From Jacaranda mimosifolia (lineage: Eukaryota > Streptophyta > Magnoliopsida > Lamiales > Bignoniaceae), in NCBI GenBank assembly GCA_018894105.1, contig CM032120.1, positions 25,814,710-25,878,709 on the forward strand: 64,000 nt of DNA, given 5' to 3'. The position numbers and the translations under genes were made by a program. Below the pieces are notes generated by a model, which was not told the origin of the DNA, made no database searches, and saw only the letters and a list, made by a program, of their open reading frames with translations. Positions 11,101 through 23,454 of the stretch are shown piece by piece. The stretch's first letter is position 1. The number at the start of each line of letters is the position of its first letter.

Positions 11101-14100
11101 CGTGAAGAATGCGTAATATGAAATGAACTTCCAGGCTAAGGTAGGAACTCTATCAGTTGTTAGCCTCTTAACAATGTGAGGTCTCCAAGGTGATTTTCAT
11201 CTAGCACAATTTTTCTTAAATGACTACATCCTACTTAGAGTTCATTCTACATGCGGTAGCTCGCTAACCTAATTGAATGATTTAACTCCTTCTCCGGACC
11301 TTCCAGTATTCAGGGGAAAAATTCTTGGAAAGGACCCGAAACAAGTACGCTAAGTGTGTCAGATTTAAGTACAAATTTCAAAATTCTTTTAGCAACATCA
11401 TAGAGTGCTTTGCTTGTTGCTGAGTTTGTGTGACAATTTGAGTTGCCAAATGTACTTGTAATTCAATTAAAAGCATTATATCAAGACAGTGTGAGTTTTC
11501 AGTATCTTCCCTTTTCCTCTGTCTGTGTAATTCTGCTTTTAGCTGCAGTAATAACACTTTCAAAGTTAAATGCAGTCATGCCGAAATACTGTTTTATACT
11601 AGAGTTTTCATGGTAATTGTTTATTCAAAAGACGAACCTAATTGAATGATTTAACTCCTTCTCCGGACCTTCCAGTATTCAGGGGAAAAATTCTTGGAAA
11701 GGACCCGAAACAAGTACGCTAAGTGTGTCAGATTTAAGTACAAATTTCAAAATTCTTTTAGCAACATCATAGAGTGCTTTGCTTGTTGCTGAGTTTGTGT
11801 GACAATTTGAGTTGCCAAATGTACTTGTAATTCAATTAAAAGCATTATATCAAGACAGTGTGAGTTTTCAGTATCTTCCCTTTTCCTCTCTCTGTGTAAT
11901 TCTGCTTTTAGCTGCAGTAATAACACTTTCAAAGTTAAATGCAGTCATGCCGAAATACTGTTTTATACTAGAGTTTTCATGGTAATTGTTTATTCAAAAG
12001 ACGTTTTGATTTACAGATACAATCACTGGGAAAAAGCATCTCCATGGTTAACTGGCATTAATCCTCGAGATCAGATCATGCCTATAAATGGTGATGATGG
12101 ATTTTTCCCTACATCTGGCAACGAAATGGTGAGAGTAATTTCCTTTCAAACAACATTAATGCTATTTGGAACTCCATGTCTTTAAATTTTTTAACTTCAT
12201 TTAGAAACCAGAAGTGGTCAATTCCAGCCGAAAATATCGTGTTCGTGTTCTAGTATGTGCTCCATCTAATTCTGCCCTCGATGAGATTGTCCTGCGTCTC
12301 CTTAATACTGGTTAGTTGTCTAACTTATTCCTGATTTATTAATTTATTTGGTTTCATCTACTATCTCAATTTATACCATTTAGTTACCTCATAAGTCATG
12401 TCTTGATTGATATCCATACTTGCGTCAATTTACTCCGTTCGCATTGACAACCTTTGGAGAAACAAATGTAAACATCTCTTATAGCTGTACTGAAGTAAAA
12501 CAGTCTGAGAAGAAACTGTGGAAAGAATGGGAAGGCTTTGAAACTTAAGATAAGAGAACTCCTTTTGGGAGTTCCATAGAAGGTGGAAGGAGATGAGAGA
12601 GATTGATATTCTTAATTCTGTACTCTCATGCAATGTACATATATATATATATATATATTTAAGAATGGAGGGAACTGCTTGCTCAATTGCTCTTCCAGCT
12701 ACTGGAATACCATTAGTGTTAAGCATGCGGGCTAGCAATATGATAATTTGTCCTCATTGTTTTGTTTGTCCCTTCCACATCTCATTTTCGTCCTACCTAA
12801 CTAGGAGTTAGATCCTCCTTCTCTTTAAGCCCTTTTACCTGATTTAATCCCTCCCCATATGTTCCATATGAACAATACCGACAATGGTGCAAAACTTTAA
12901 TGTTTGGATTACCTCTATTTGACAGTACAGCAGTTAATGATGTGCCCTTATGTAGAATTGAACTATGGTTTCTACCATTGTCTGATATCATGAGCTGGTC
13001 ATGCTTCTTGATTAATGTTCCAATTCTGTTCATTGTGGCACTACACCTGATGAGCAAGAAGTGATTATTCAAAATTGAGTGGATTCTTATGATATTTTAG
13101 TATGAGGATGCTGCAGGGAAGAAAATTAAAATAAAAAAAAAAGACAAGTTCTATCATCACTTCCTTGAATTATATCATTGAGTAATTTTTTTTGTCTAGC
13201 GAATCCAACAGAATACTGGTTGACTAGCGAATCAAACAGAATACTGCTTTACTAAAAATAATGGAGGACAAAAGCTTTGGTGCATTCAGTCTCTACAAGA
13301 TGTTGCATAGGGACAGTAGTTGAGTGAATGGAGTTGTAATTAGCATGCTGAGCACTATCTCTGTCCCGGTTGAAGATTCATTTCTGAATTAGCATGGAGT
13401 TTTAGATGGGAGTTGAAAACGTTTTAGCTATGAAAAAGTAAAAGTTTGGGGTATCTTTTCCAGTTTGGCCCTTAAAAGTAGTGGTGGAGAAAGAGTGGTG
13501 CCACATTATTATTAAGTATGATACTTTTGGAAAGACGATATCCCTTTTAGAAAAGGAGACATCATCTTTAAACAACTTATTTATGCTCTGGTCGATCCTG
13601 GGTGACAAGGGGTGTAGCAGAAAATAATTTTATGGGTCAAGGAGTAAAGCATTATCATATTAACATTCAAATGTCAAGTTCTTACTACATCTTGGGTACA
13701 GCTGTGACCCACAAGTAAATATGAATTCTCTCTTTCGTTTCAGGACATTGATGCCCTTCTATTAATACCTTTTGTTTTCTCATTTGGTCAACAAAAACAA
13801 AAATGACAATGATTTCAGAATATTATAACTATTAGTGAATGTTTTGAGTGGGGTCAACCTACACTACTCAAATACATGTGACTCTACTAGTATGGATGGC
13901 ATTACCAATTAGTGTTTGCACATTTAGGTTTTGATATGTCATACAACTTTCTGTTTTTTCTAAAGTACAATTAAACTTAGCTGCTTGAAAGAAAAATTTT
14001 ACTTGCCAGAAGGCAAGAGATTTTCTTTGGCTGCTAAATGCTGATGTTTGTGGTCACATTACAGGCATTCGTGATGAAAATGACCATGCATACAACCCTA

Positions 14101-17100
14101 AGATTGTGCGAATAGGTCTTAAACCACACCACTCAGTGCAGGCAGTTTCCATGGATTACTTGGTATTTCCACGACTATCAGTTACATATATAACTGCCTA
14201 ATTGTGACTTGATACAGCTTTAAGAAATTTAAAATTGACAGAAGTAAGAATTTGTTTTAGGTGGAGCAAAAACTTGCAGGCATGGACTCTCAAGCTGTTG
14301 ACAAGCAGAAGCAAGGAGGTGTGGCAAAGGATAAAGACAGTATTCGTGCTTCTATACTGGATGAAGCAGTAATTGTATGTGGTTCTCTGTTTTTCAAGTT
14401 ATAGATGTAAACGTAGTTTCTCAATTGATACATATGCTGAAATTAATATAATGATTATCTGATTGTTGCCAGGTTTGCTCTACTCTGAGCTTCAGTGGAT
14501 CAGCTCTGTTTAGTAAATTAAATCGTGGCTTTGATGTTGTCATAATTGATGAAGCTGCCCAAGCTGTAAGTTATTCTATATCATAATCTTAAAAATATGG
14601 CTACTGTGGGTTAATGCATATTTGCACTTGCTATTGCCTTCTAGAAAATGATGACTTTTTGTGTTAACAATACCAACTGTAGCATATACTGAATTCTATT
14701 TAATTTTCTCAATTTCTTCATACAATCTTATGTCAAATTGGTGGGCGGATATGACATGGCGCTTTCATTAAGTCAGTCGCTCAGAGCAGTGGAGTTTTAT
14801 GTTATTCTCTTTCTTTCTATATTGCCTTAGTATATTATTGTGTTATAGTATGAAAACACTCCTTGTGAAAAAAATTGTTAGGCTAGCGTAAGAATGTCTC
14901 AAGCACCTTGACCTTCAAATTTCTTGTTTCCTGTTCTATAAGTTAATATTTTGGATGCCATAACTAGTTTCCAAATATTGTCTGCAACAGATAGAGCCAG
15001 CAACGCTCGTTCCCTTGGCCAATGGATGTAAACAAGTATTCTTGGTATGTGCTCTTAGCATTGCTCAGACCTGAAGTCATTGCTGTGGAAATGATGATCT
15101 ATTTTAATTTGAATGGAAGTATTTTTTATTCTAATTTTAAGGTTCAATCGTTGATAGTAAACACCATTTATTAATTCATATCGAGGAAGAATATATTATT
15201 GTTGATTTCCATTTGCCATCGAATCTTCTCAAAAAGGTCGATCTTCCCTTTTTAATTCGTTGCATTTTGTTTCTGGTATTTGTAAATGATAGTTAATTAT
15301 AATGTAAAGTACTGTAAGTATGACTCAGCAACAGTAAGTGAACTCCAGAGAAGTGAGAACTAAATGCCAAAAAGCTATGTCATTTTGACCAGTCAACAGT
15401 GGCAGTATTTTGTTTTCCTGAGATATAGGTAGTATTTCTGGGCGATGATTACTTGGAGAAACATACAATTATCAGGGTTGTGATATAGTGATAAATCTTT
15501 GGAATTATGCATGTCGCATCCCACTTGCAAAGTGGGAAGGGCTAAATAGTACATAGCGTATTTAGGCAGTGGGTTTTCATCAATCCCTGCTATCCAAAAA
15601 TCAACATGATATGTTCTCTCAACATGTTTTCATATAAAACGAGTTGATTTTCATTAAAAAAGACTAAAAGCATAAATTTGTAAAACTTCTAGGAGTTATT
15701 TTTCTACATTCTTTGGCCACCCAAGTTGTCTAGGTTTTTACCTGCAAATAGCTTATAAAAGTCATACATATGCATAGGAGTATCTATAACCATGACAATG
15801 CACGTTCCAATTTCTTTCCACATACTGTGCAAAGTACTTTATGCATATATGATCCATATATAAACTTCATACATCTTTCAACAGGCAAAACAGCCAACGT
15901 TGGTTTATAATGGTTTGAAAAGCATTTGTGTGTGGGTGTGTGTGGACTATCCATAGATTTGTAGGTCTGAATACTTTTACATTTATGGGTAAGGTCCTTT
16001 CTAGTTAACATTTTGTCATGGTAATTGTGATCATCCCTGCTATTATTAATAATCTTTGGTTCTTTGCCCTAATCTATCAACTTTGCATTTCAAGTGCACT
16101 TTCTGATTTTGATAGATTGTGCTGTATATTATGTTTTATTGGTCAAAATAATGTAATTATCTCATCCTTTTGTTCTAGGTCGGAGATCCAGTTCAATTGC
16201 CAGCCACAGTAATTTCCCCTGTTGCTGAAAAATATGGGTAAAAGCAGCACGCCGTACAACAACCTTACTTTATCTTCAAACATAATTGTTTTTGGTTTTA
16301 CTGTTGCTTAACTGGGAACTCTACTTAAAACGAACTAATTTCTGGAAATCCTGTAGATACGGAATGAGTTTATTTAAAAGATTCCAGAGGGCAGGCTATC
16401 CAGTACAAATTCTGAAGACCCAATATCGCATGAATCCAGAGGTCCCTTTCTTTCATTCTCTTTCTCTGTTTATTCTTGGACAAAAGCATAGCAGCTAAAC
16501 GAGAAAGAAAAATGATATTTCTATGCTGAACCCAGAAATATTAGCTTAAGGATTTCAGAGACCATGAAGTTGTAATCTGAACTTCTAAGTTCACTTTGAA
16601 TTAAATTGCCCAGAAGTTTTATACAAACACTGTCGTGAGCTCGGATGCACAAAAATGGGTATGGACTCTTTTCTAGGAATTCTACTTAAGAAAGAACAAA
16701 TCTGCTGGACATCCTATAAATATGGAATGAGTTTATTTAAAAGATTCCGAAGGGCGGGCAGTCCAGAACGGATTCTGAAGACCCATTGTCACATTAATCC
16801 TGAGATCCCAGTCTTTCTTTCCTTCTCGTCTCTTTTTATTGTTGGGCAAGAGTATACATGTTATAGAGTAATCTGGAAATAAGAAACTGCATGCTTAACC
16901 AAACAAATAAAAATATTCTTATACTGAATTCAGAAGCATTAGGTTAAGGATTTTGGATGCCATGAAGTTGTAATCTGAGCATTATAAAATCTTTTTTGGG
17001 AATTTTTACACAACCACTTAGTCATGAGTTCTGATGCAATAATGGAATGAACTTTTCCTTGAAGTTCTTTAGATGGGATCAGAGTGGGTACCCCTATTCC

Positions 17101-18513
17101 TGTGACTACTCATTTGTAAGCACTTGTCACCATTTGAGGAAAAATATACTGTATTTTCTCAGTTATTATTGAATTTGTTCATGCAGATCAGGAGCTTCCC
17201 TTCTAGGGAATTTTATAATGAAGCACTGGAGGATGGTCCTGATGTGGAAGAGCAGACGAAGCGCTCATGGCATAAATTCCGCTGCTTTGGGCCCTTTTGC
17301 TTCTTTGATATACATGAAGGCAACGAGTCCCAACCATCAGGAAGTGGTTCTTGGGTAAATGTTGATGAGGTTGAGTTTGTCCTTGCTATGTATAGTAAAT
17401 TGGTCGGTAGACATCCAGAGCTAAAGGCAAGTTCCCGACTTGCAATTATATCACCATACAGACATCAAGTCAAGCTCTTCAGAGAAAAGTTCCGCAGCAC
17501 TTTTGGTGTGGAGTCTGATAAAGTTGTAGATATCAACACTGTTGATGGATTTCAGGTAGCCTCTCAAATTGTCAAATTATTTGCATAACTTTATAGTCTT
17601 GGGGCTATATATTATATGCATAACTTGAAGCTATTCCTCTCAATCCACTCAATATTTTGTAATCCAATAGTTTGTAATTTAGTTGACTAAAAACTCTACA
17701 GGGACGTGAAAAGGATGTTGCTATCTTTTCATGTGTTCGGGCGAGTAAGGATAAAGGCATTGGGTTTGTTTCTGATTTTAGACGCATGAATGTTGGTATT
17801 ACTCGAGCAAGGTCTTCTGTTCTGGTATGGCTTCATCTAAAATATATTTTAAATAACCCTGCCATGATTCGTGGTGTCTCGTTAGCTCAGGAAATTATTT
17901 TATGATTCCAGGTCGTGGGTTCTGCATCAACGCTGAAAAGGGATGACCACTGGAAGAATCTGATTGAAAGTGCAGAGCAGAAAAATGTATTATTTAAGGT
18001 AGATATCCCACTTAAATGGCAAATTATCATAGAATTTGATTTCCTTGTACGCTTTGTCCTTAGCAACCCTAGTAAACTTGGACATTTATGTCCCAAAGTC
18101 CCCTTTATAATTCGATTCATCTAGAATCTCATCCACTACAAGATTCAGTCCTTGGCAAATACCTGTTTGTTATCAAAACAATGGAAATTTTAAACTATCC
18201 ATTAAAGCTCTAACCATTCCTCTATTTTCTGCAAGATGCTATTCCTTTTGTATGATAATGAAGAATGGCCACTAACTAGCTCAAATATCAGGTTTCCAAG
18301 CCCTACGCTGACTTTTTCAGCGAGGCTACCCTCAAATCAATGGAAGTGAAGGATTCCATGCCAGAGAGACCTGAGGCCGCTCCTGAAGAGATGGACGTCG
18401 ACGTGCCCATAGATACTAATGCTGTGGCTGCAGATCAAGGACAACCCGAAGATAACGACTGGGGAGATGCTGGAGAAGGAGAGGCTTACGATGGGGACTT
18501 TGGGGACGACTAA
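8168..18513 (+). CDS. MAA3: MAA3-type Sen1/Upf1-like superfamily 1 helicase, 20 exons
   Basis: Predicted ATP-dependent RNA/DNA helicase, 825 aa, close to the length of Arabidopsis MAGATAMA3 (about 818 aa), a Sen1-like nuclear helicase needed for female gametophyte development. Exons, all GT-AG with consistent phase: 8168-8269, 8507-8666, 8970-9097, 9261-9458, 9713-9904, 10089-10124, 10428-10516, 10648-10698, 12017-12128, 12205-12310, 14065-14162, 14261-14374, 14473-14565, 14991-15044, 16179-16237, 16357-16441, 17187-17555, 17702-17824, 17912-17998, 18292-18513. Visible motifs: Q-motif region NKSQLEAI (about 252), Walker A GPPGTGKT (273-280), Walker B DEAA (488-491), GDPVQLPAT (513-521), QYRMNPE (553-559), DGFQGREKD (about 679-687), VGITRAR (713-719). 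The C-terminal tail is acidic and Gly/Asp-rich. The start is the first [14 protein letters not shown], and the open frame is intact. Introns 8 and 16 hold tandem duplications. It is convergent with the FLA gene. Confidence 0.93.
11266..12003. repeat. 369-bp tandem duplication in intron 8 of MAA3
   Basis: Copies 11266-11634 and 11635-12003 have exactly the same length. By eye they differ at one base (CCTCTGTCTG versus CCTCTCTCTG, near 11520/11889). The second copy ends 13 bp before exon 9, so it duplicates intronic sequence but not the splice acceptor. Confidence 0.93.
12311..14064 (+). other. Intron 10 of MAA3, 1.75 kb
   Basis: Bounded by GT at 12311 and AG at 14063-14064. It contains a (TA)n microsatellite at about 12638-12657. 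I saw no protein family or RNA gene in it. Confidence 0.8.
16655..16882 (+). pseudogene. Decayed duplicate of MAA3 exon 16 in intron 16
   Basis: The segment around 16719-16803 repeats exon 16 ([27 protein letters not shown]) and its flanks. The whole unit of about 360-390 bp (about 16310-16668) is tandemly repeated at about 16669-17065. The copy has lost both splice signals: the acceptor position reads CCTATAAA instead of an AG end, and the donor position reads GAG-ATCC instead of GAG-GTCC. The key QYR motif is changed to HCH. It is therefore expected to stay in the intron. The window continues directly from exon 16 to exon 17 in frame without it. Confidence 0.88.
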
Positions 18514-19277
18514 GACCATAACAAATTCTTTTGGCTGCAATCTGGATTTGCTGCCATTTCTTTTTTCCAGTCATTTGTAGATCTCCAGTGCCTTGAGTGT
18601 CTTGACTCCTTCACTAACTGATTTAAGTTATTGCTGCCTCCAAAAATAGCTTCCTCTGATTTTACTGAAATGTATATGCAGTAGTTAGACTATGTATCAT
18701 TATTTGGTCCAACTGAAGGAAAAGATTAAGCTTATGCAAAGTATACAGCCTATGTTGTTATTGTTCGAATGACGGATGAGAGCTATATGTATGAATTTTA
18801 TATAAATTTGAGGGGATGACTTGTCTACCAGTCCTCTTTTAACTATAATTTATGGAGTTCTTTTATATTTCGAAATGAAAGATGGACAACATTGTTGTCT
18901 TTTCTAAATTTATGTCAACTTTTTATGTGTACTTTGTTCGCCGAATTCTTGTTTAAGGACATTTTGTCAAGTTCCTAATGTATTCATTTTGAGTTATCTG
19001 CATAAGTTTCCCCTATACTTCAATCCTATTATTTCGGCAAAAAAACAAGGGAGTGTTAATTATTTATCATTGTAATTAGAAAATACAGTTAAAGCCTAGT
19101 AATCAATAATATGAGTGTATAAAAAGAAATTCTAACAAAAATCAAGAATAGTTCTTCACACTCTGCAATTGCTAATCTACACTTTATTTTTGGCATGTTA
19201 CAGGTCTACATGCTTAATTGACCAATGGTGGCAGAATATTAACAATATTTTTGAATTTGCCAGATTATTTTTTCCTC
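18514..19277. other. Convergent intergenic region, 3' UTRs of MAA3 and FLA
   Basis: AT-rich 764 bp between the MAA3 stop (TAA 18511-18513) and the FLA stop. It probably holds both 3' UTRs and polyadenylation signals. No other gene was seen. Confidence 0.6.
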
Positions 19278-20387
19278 TCAAGTGCTTGTGCAATAGCCAC
19301 GTGGCATGATGTGGTCTAATCCAGCGTTGGCGGGACAGTCGTAATAAGTCTTTTCGTTCAACGGCTGAGATTCCTCCGACTCGGTTCCAACGATCGCACT
19401 CACTCCCCCCAGTCTCCCATCAGCCGAAAACTCATTTTTCCCGCTCTCCGGCGGAAATGACGTCGGATCGTCATTTTCAGAAAATTCTGGTACAGGCGGT
19501 TCAGTTATCGGATGGAATGTAGAAGGGGTTGGAATTCCTGACCATATGTTAAAAGCCGGTGGAAAATGAATTGTCTCCGGCGAATACGCCGGCAAGTGTC
19601 CATCATAAACTGTCGGTTCAGAGTCATCAGACACCGGAGACTCGGCGGTATTGGTTGTATTATATACCGGTGGGATGATACTGTGATTACCGGATGAATT
19701 CGCCAATGCAGGTGTGGGTGTTGTTGCATGGTGGCGGTTGCCGGCGAAATTCACTTGCGGACGGTGTCGGAATCGACTCATCTCCGGCTGTTGAGTTTTA
19801 TTACTGTCGCGATTAACGCCACTAAGATCCGATGAATCTGACCCAAAATCCGGACGCTCCGGCGGGGATCCTTGATCCGATCTGAAGCAACTCAATGTTC
19901 CTCCCAATCCATGAACCGCAATATGACGGCTGTAAAACAGCCCGGGCAAAACCACGCGCACGCCGTCTATGCTTGTGACGTGATAGGAGAACAACATAGC
20001 AGTCCGCCGGCGGTTTTGAACCTTGATCTGGTGGTTCTTGACTAGTGTACGTAGGGCGTAGCCGGAGGGAAAGCGGCGGAGCTGATTGAAGGAGAGGCGG
20101 AGGGGGACGATGTGGCAGCGGATGGCGGAGGTGTAATCCGACGCTGTATTGGTCATGTCGAGTGCATAAAGGGAGGAGTCGGTAGGGGCGAAGAAGGTGA
20201 AAGAAGAGTTGTTGTTGACGATTTCATAAAGGACGTCGGAGGTGGCGATAGCGTTGCCGTAGAGAGTGTGGCCGCGAGCGCGGAGGACTGTCAGCACTGA
20301 TTCCAGCTCATCCTCCTCCACGGAGGCGCAAGTGGCGGCGAGGCAGAGGAGGACGAAGAGGACAAGGAAACTCGACGGCGCCGCCAT
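19278..20387 (-). CDS. Fasciclin-like arabinogalactan protein, FLA19/20/21-like
   Basis: Single-exon gene of 369 aa, probably a secreted cell-wall or plasma-membrane surface glycoprotein. The N-terminal signal peptide is a hydrophobic run ending around CAS (residue 22). One fasciclin domain spans about residues 25-170: H1 box FTFFAPTDSSLY (63-74), SYHVTSIDGV (134-143), H2-like RVVLPGLFYSRHIAVHG (144-160). The second half is a disordered Pro/Ser/Thr-rich region with several N-glycosylation sequons. The C-terminus (YYDCPANAGLDHI) is polar with no hydrophobic GPI signal, which fits the single-domain FLA19-21 subgroup better than classical GPI-anchored FLAs. The start ATG is preceded by AT-rich non-coding sequence and followed at once by the signal peptide. 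The exact FLA number cannot be settled from sequence alone. Confidence 0.88.
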   Translation of the reverse strand: MAAPSSFLVLFVLLCLAATCASVEEDELESVLTVLRARGHTLYGNAIATSDVLYEIVNNNSSFTFFAPTDSSLYALDMTNTASDYTSAIRCHIVPLRLSFNQLRRFPSGYALRTLVKNHQIKVQNRRRTAMLFSYHVTSIDGVRVVLPGLFYSRHIAVHGLGGTLSCFRSDQGSPPERPDFGSDSSDLSGVNRDSNKTQQPEMSRFRHRPQVNFAGNRHHATTPTPALANSSGNHSIIPPVYNTTNTAESPVSDDSEPTVYDGHLPAYSPETIHFPPAFNIWSGIPTPSTFHPITEPPVPEFSENDDPTSFPPESGKNEFSADGRLGGVSAIVGTESEESQPLNEKTYYDCPANAGLDHIMPRGYCTST

Positions 20388-20597
20388 GGACGGAGGAGTT
20401 AACGAACTAATGGCGGGTAATTTGTCTGTTTGAATTCCAGTAACAGTAAGTCACCGCCTGTGGATTATGCAGTTTTAATAAGACTTAGACTGAAGGTAGA
20501 TGGGCTTTTTTGAATATTAGTAGAATGGTATGCAAAACTATAAAAATTTTAAAAATGAACTAAAAACTCGTTACATTTTTTTGTTAAAAAAATCCTA
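20388..20597 (-). promoter_or_regulatory. Upstream/promoter region of FLA gene
   Basis: 210 bp between the FLA start codon and a MITE. It should contain the 5' UTR and core promoter. I could not pick a convincing TATA box. Confidence 0.4.
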
Positions 20598-20937
20598 GGC
20601 TTTGTTTGGTTATATTTCCTTAAAATAATATTATTTTAAAAAATATATAACCAAATTATTTTTATTTTTCCTTCAAAACACACATTCTCCGATATATATA
20701 TATATACATATTATATATATTATATATTTTATTATTATTCTAACATTACAATAATAACTCAATTCTATTTTTACCCTAAAAATTCAATTAAAAAGCATTA
20801 ATTTAACTACTACAATAAAAAATGTCTCCCCCAAAACATAAATAAACATATCCAAAAATAATTTTCACATTCTCCAATAATTCATTCTCTCAAAATATAT
20901 AATAAAATCAAACAAAAAATATAACCAAACATAACCC
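20598..20937. mobile_element. Tourist-like MITE upstream of FLA
   Basis: About 340 bp with inverted ends: left GGCTTTGTTTGGTTATATTT, right end reading GGGTTATGTTTGGTTATATT on the other strand. The flanking trinucleotides are CTA and TAA, so the target duplication is imperfect. The AT-rich interior is related to the sequence right of 30485. Confidence 0.65.
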
Positions 20938-21038
20938 TAACATTTTGATTTGGTGTTTTATAAGTCCATTTTTAAAAAATAATTTAAAGCATTTTTACAA
21001 ATTTTTAAATTTCTAAAAGAAATATCTTAAGAAACTTA

Positions 21039-21455
21039 TGAGTTGTTTGTTTGTAAATTGGCAAAATATTTTTCAACTTTCAAAACACAGACAAACAATC
21101 CATCATACTCTCCAGTCTGACTATTTAAAATACCCCCAAAAAGGCCCAAATACCCTCTCACTTCATTTTCTACCCATTCACAAATATATAACCCTCTTAT
21201 TTCTTGTCCCCCTATCTAATCTATATATACACGTAAATAAATAATTTTAAAATATCAATTTCACTCTATCAATCAAATAAAAAAATTATTGACGTGACAT
21301 CTTGTCCCCTTTTAAAATATAAACAAACAAATAATTTTCTCACAATTCATTTTCTACCTATCATCAAAACACAAACAAACAACCATCATATCCCCCAACC
21401 CCACTTCTCAAAAATCATTTTGGCAAAATATTCCTATTCATAAACAAACAAACCC
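21039..21455. mobile_element. Tourist-like MITE with TTA target duplication
   Basis: 417 bp. Left end TGAGTTGTTTGTTTG; right end on the opposite strand GGGTTTGTTTGTTTATG. GCAAAATATTTT-like inner inverted segments continue the terminal repeats. Flanked by TTA at 21036-21038 and 21456-21458. No coding capacity. Confidence 0.65.
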
Positions 21456-21458
21456 TTA

Positions 21459-22470
21459 TATGTTCTCTAAAATGCCCCTTGAACATGCGTATTTTAATTT
21501 TATAAGTAGCGAAAAAGGTAAAAAATTTACCTATATTTTTATATTTCTAAAAAGACAATTCGAGAATTAGTGAAATCAAGAAGTGGGTTTTGGTATTACA
21601 TTTTAAAAAGTAATCATTTAATAACGTATTTAGAGTAATGGAATTAATATTAAAAAACAGTTAACTCTTTTATGGTAAATGAAATTTTTGTAGAATTGTT
21701 TTCTTGTTAAATGTGCATGAGAATATCAAATTGAAAAAAGTATTGTGCTGAAAAGATGCTATTATAAGTGAAAATTTGAGAAAAATATTGGCTATCAACC
21801 ATTAAAAAAGGAGAGGAAAAAGTAGAATATTTTAGTTTTCATTAGATAGTTACGCTGATATTTCCTCCACAATCTCAAAAATTTACATAACCACAAAAAT
21901 TTTAAATTTTCCATTGAACATTATAAGATTAATAGACAATTCTTGAAATGTATCACTCAATTCACCTTTATGTAGTTCATTTGTATTGAAGAGATATTAC
22001 ATTTTTATTAGTAGGCTTAAAACGTCATTAACCATGCATGTGTGTGTGAGCTAGTGAGAACTTAGTTTGCAGTTCAGTTCTGAGGACAGTTAGAAGAAGA
22101 TGCTAACCAGTTTCTGTAGCTCCTCCAGTCTTTTTCTCTCAAAGCAAAGATCCTTCGACTTATCCTCTTATTGCTAGTGCCAGATCTCTTAACCTGTTTA
22201 AAATTCTTATATATATTAAATATAAAAATATCAAATAATATCGATCGCATCATGTCAATTCAATATATTAAATTCAACGTATTCATTAATGTTGATGTGA
22301 CTTAATCCTCATCATTTGATGTTTTAACAGTTAATTCATGTAAAGAATTTTCGGTTAATTTGTGAAAATTTCCATCACTCGAAACAACTACATGTTTTTA
22401 TAAGAGTAAAAGAATAGTTTGGCCCAGAAATTTAACTGTACCCACTTCTTTTGGGAATATTGTTATTTCC
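21459..22470. other. AT-rich intergenic sequence
   Basis: No ORF or family resemblance was seen. A segment at about 21730-21850 (GTATTGTGCTG context) resembles 34585-34710. Confidence 0.5.
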
Positions 22471-22613
22471 CCAAAATATTTTCCTTTTGGAGAAAATAAA
22501 AAAGCATAATTTTTTTTATGTTCCCCAAAACACTCAAAATAATCTTAAAATATCTCAAAATATTCCTCTTCTATTATTTCCTAAGAAAGACATAATCATA
22601 TAATATATTAATA

Positions 22614-23411
22614 TGGAACAACCCAACAGTCCAACCCAATAACACTCGATCAGGCCAGGTACAACCCAACTATCTATTAGGCCAAATCGGTTCTAGGCCG
22701 GCCACATTATCGACCGGATTCGATCTCATTGGGCAACATTTGCCCTATCGATCAGGTTATGGTCGATCACAGGGGTGTGTCGTTCAGCATCCAGTTAGGA
22801 AGGCTTGAATACTATAGAGTTACGCTTTGTTGATCGGAGTCCATAGTGCTGTCTCGCAAGAAGTATTTATATCGACCAGAGAGGTCGAACCTAGGCAACA
22901 ACCCCCCAGCCACATTGAATGTCCCGCCAAGCGGCATGCCTCCGCGTTAATAGCACATGCCACAATCAGTACTACATTTTTTAGCCGCGCCAGGCTAGTG
23001 CACGCCTCCAGTGTACCACCTTGTCCTAGGCAGCGCAATCTAGAATAATACATAAGTTGGAGAAGACTTAAAGGTCCCCAAGCAAAGACAAAGGCCCTTT
23101 TCTGTGCAACAAGGGCATTATAGACATATCAATCACACCAAGAAGACCATAAATACCACAATGCCAGCCTTTAACAAGGTATGATATTTATCAATCAAAA
23201 AGTCTTCACTCTGCTGCTCTATCTTTTAGTGGATTATACTGACTTGAGCATCGGAATGCCTTAGCCGAGAGCCCCTTGACAAGCCTAACGTTTGCTATTG
23301 GTTGCAAGACTCGACCTCTTCACTTCACCAAGCACCTTTATCGACCTGCTACATGGTCGATTGGATTAGACCTTAGCCCAATAAATCTCCAAACAGTTTA
23401 TACCCTTATCG
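22614..23411 (+). repeat. 5' LTR of Tat element 2
   Basis: Begins TGGAACAACCC and ends just before TTTTGGCACCG. Its last 200 bp align with 30284-30485: shared CTCTGCTGCTCTATCTT, ACTTGAG, ATCGACCTGCTAC and TACCCT words. The terminal CA is mutated here (ATCG) but preserved in the 3' copy (ATCA). Confidence 0.75.
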
Positions 23412-23414
23412 TTT

Positions 23415-23432
23415 TGGCACCGTCTGTGGGAA
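23415..23432 (+). promoter_or_regulatory. Primer binding site of Tat element 2
   Basis: TGGCACCGTCTGTGGGAA lies 3 bp after the LTR. It differs at one base from the TGGCGCC-type PBS common in plant gypsy elements. The priming tRNA was not determined. Confidence 0.7.
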
Positions 23433-23454
23433 TCAAGGTCCGCAACTACGAAAA

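Noticed and set aside
12593..12811. 72-aa frame in MAA3 intron 10
   Set aside because: Lies across a (TA)n tract in an intron; no family resemblance.
20112..20300. 62-aa plus-strand open frame inside the FLA gene
   Set aside because: Antisense to the fasciclin domain; Gly/Val-rich shadow frame.
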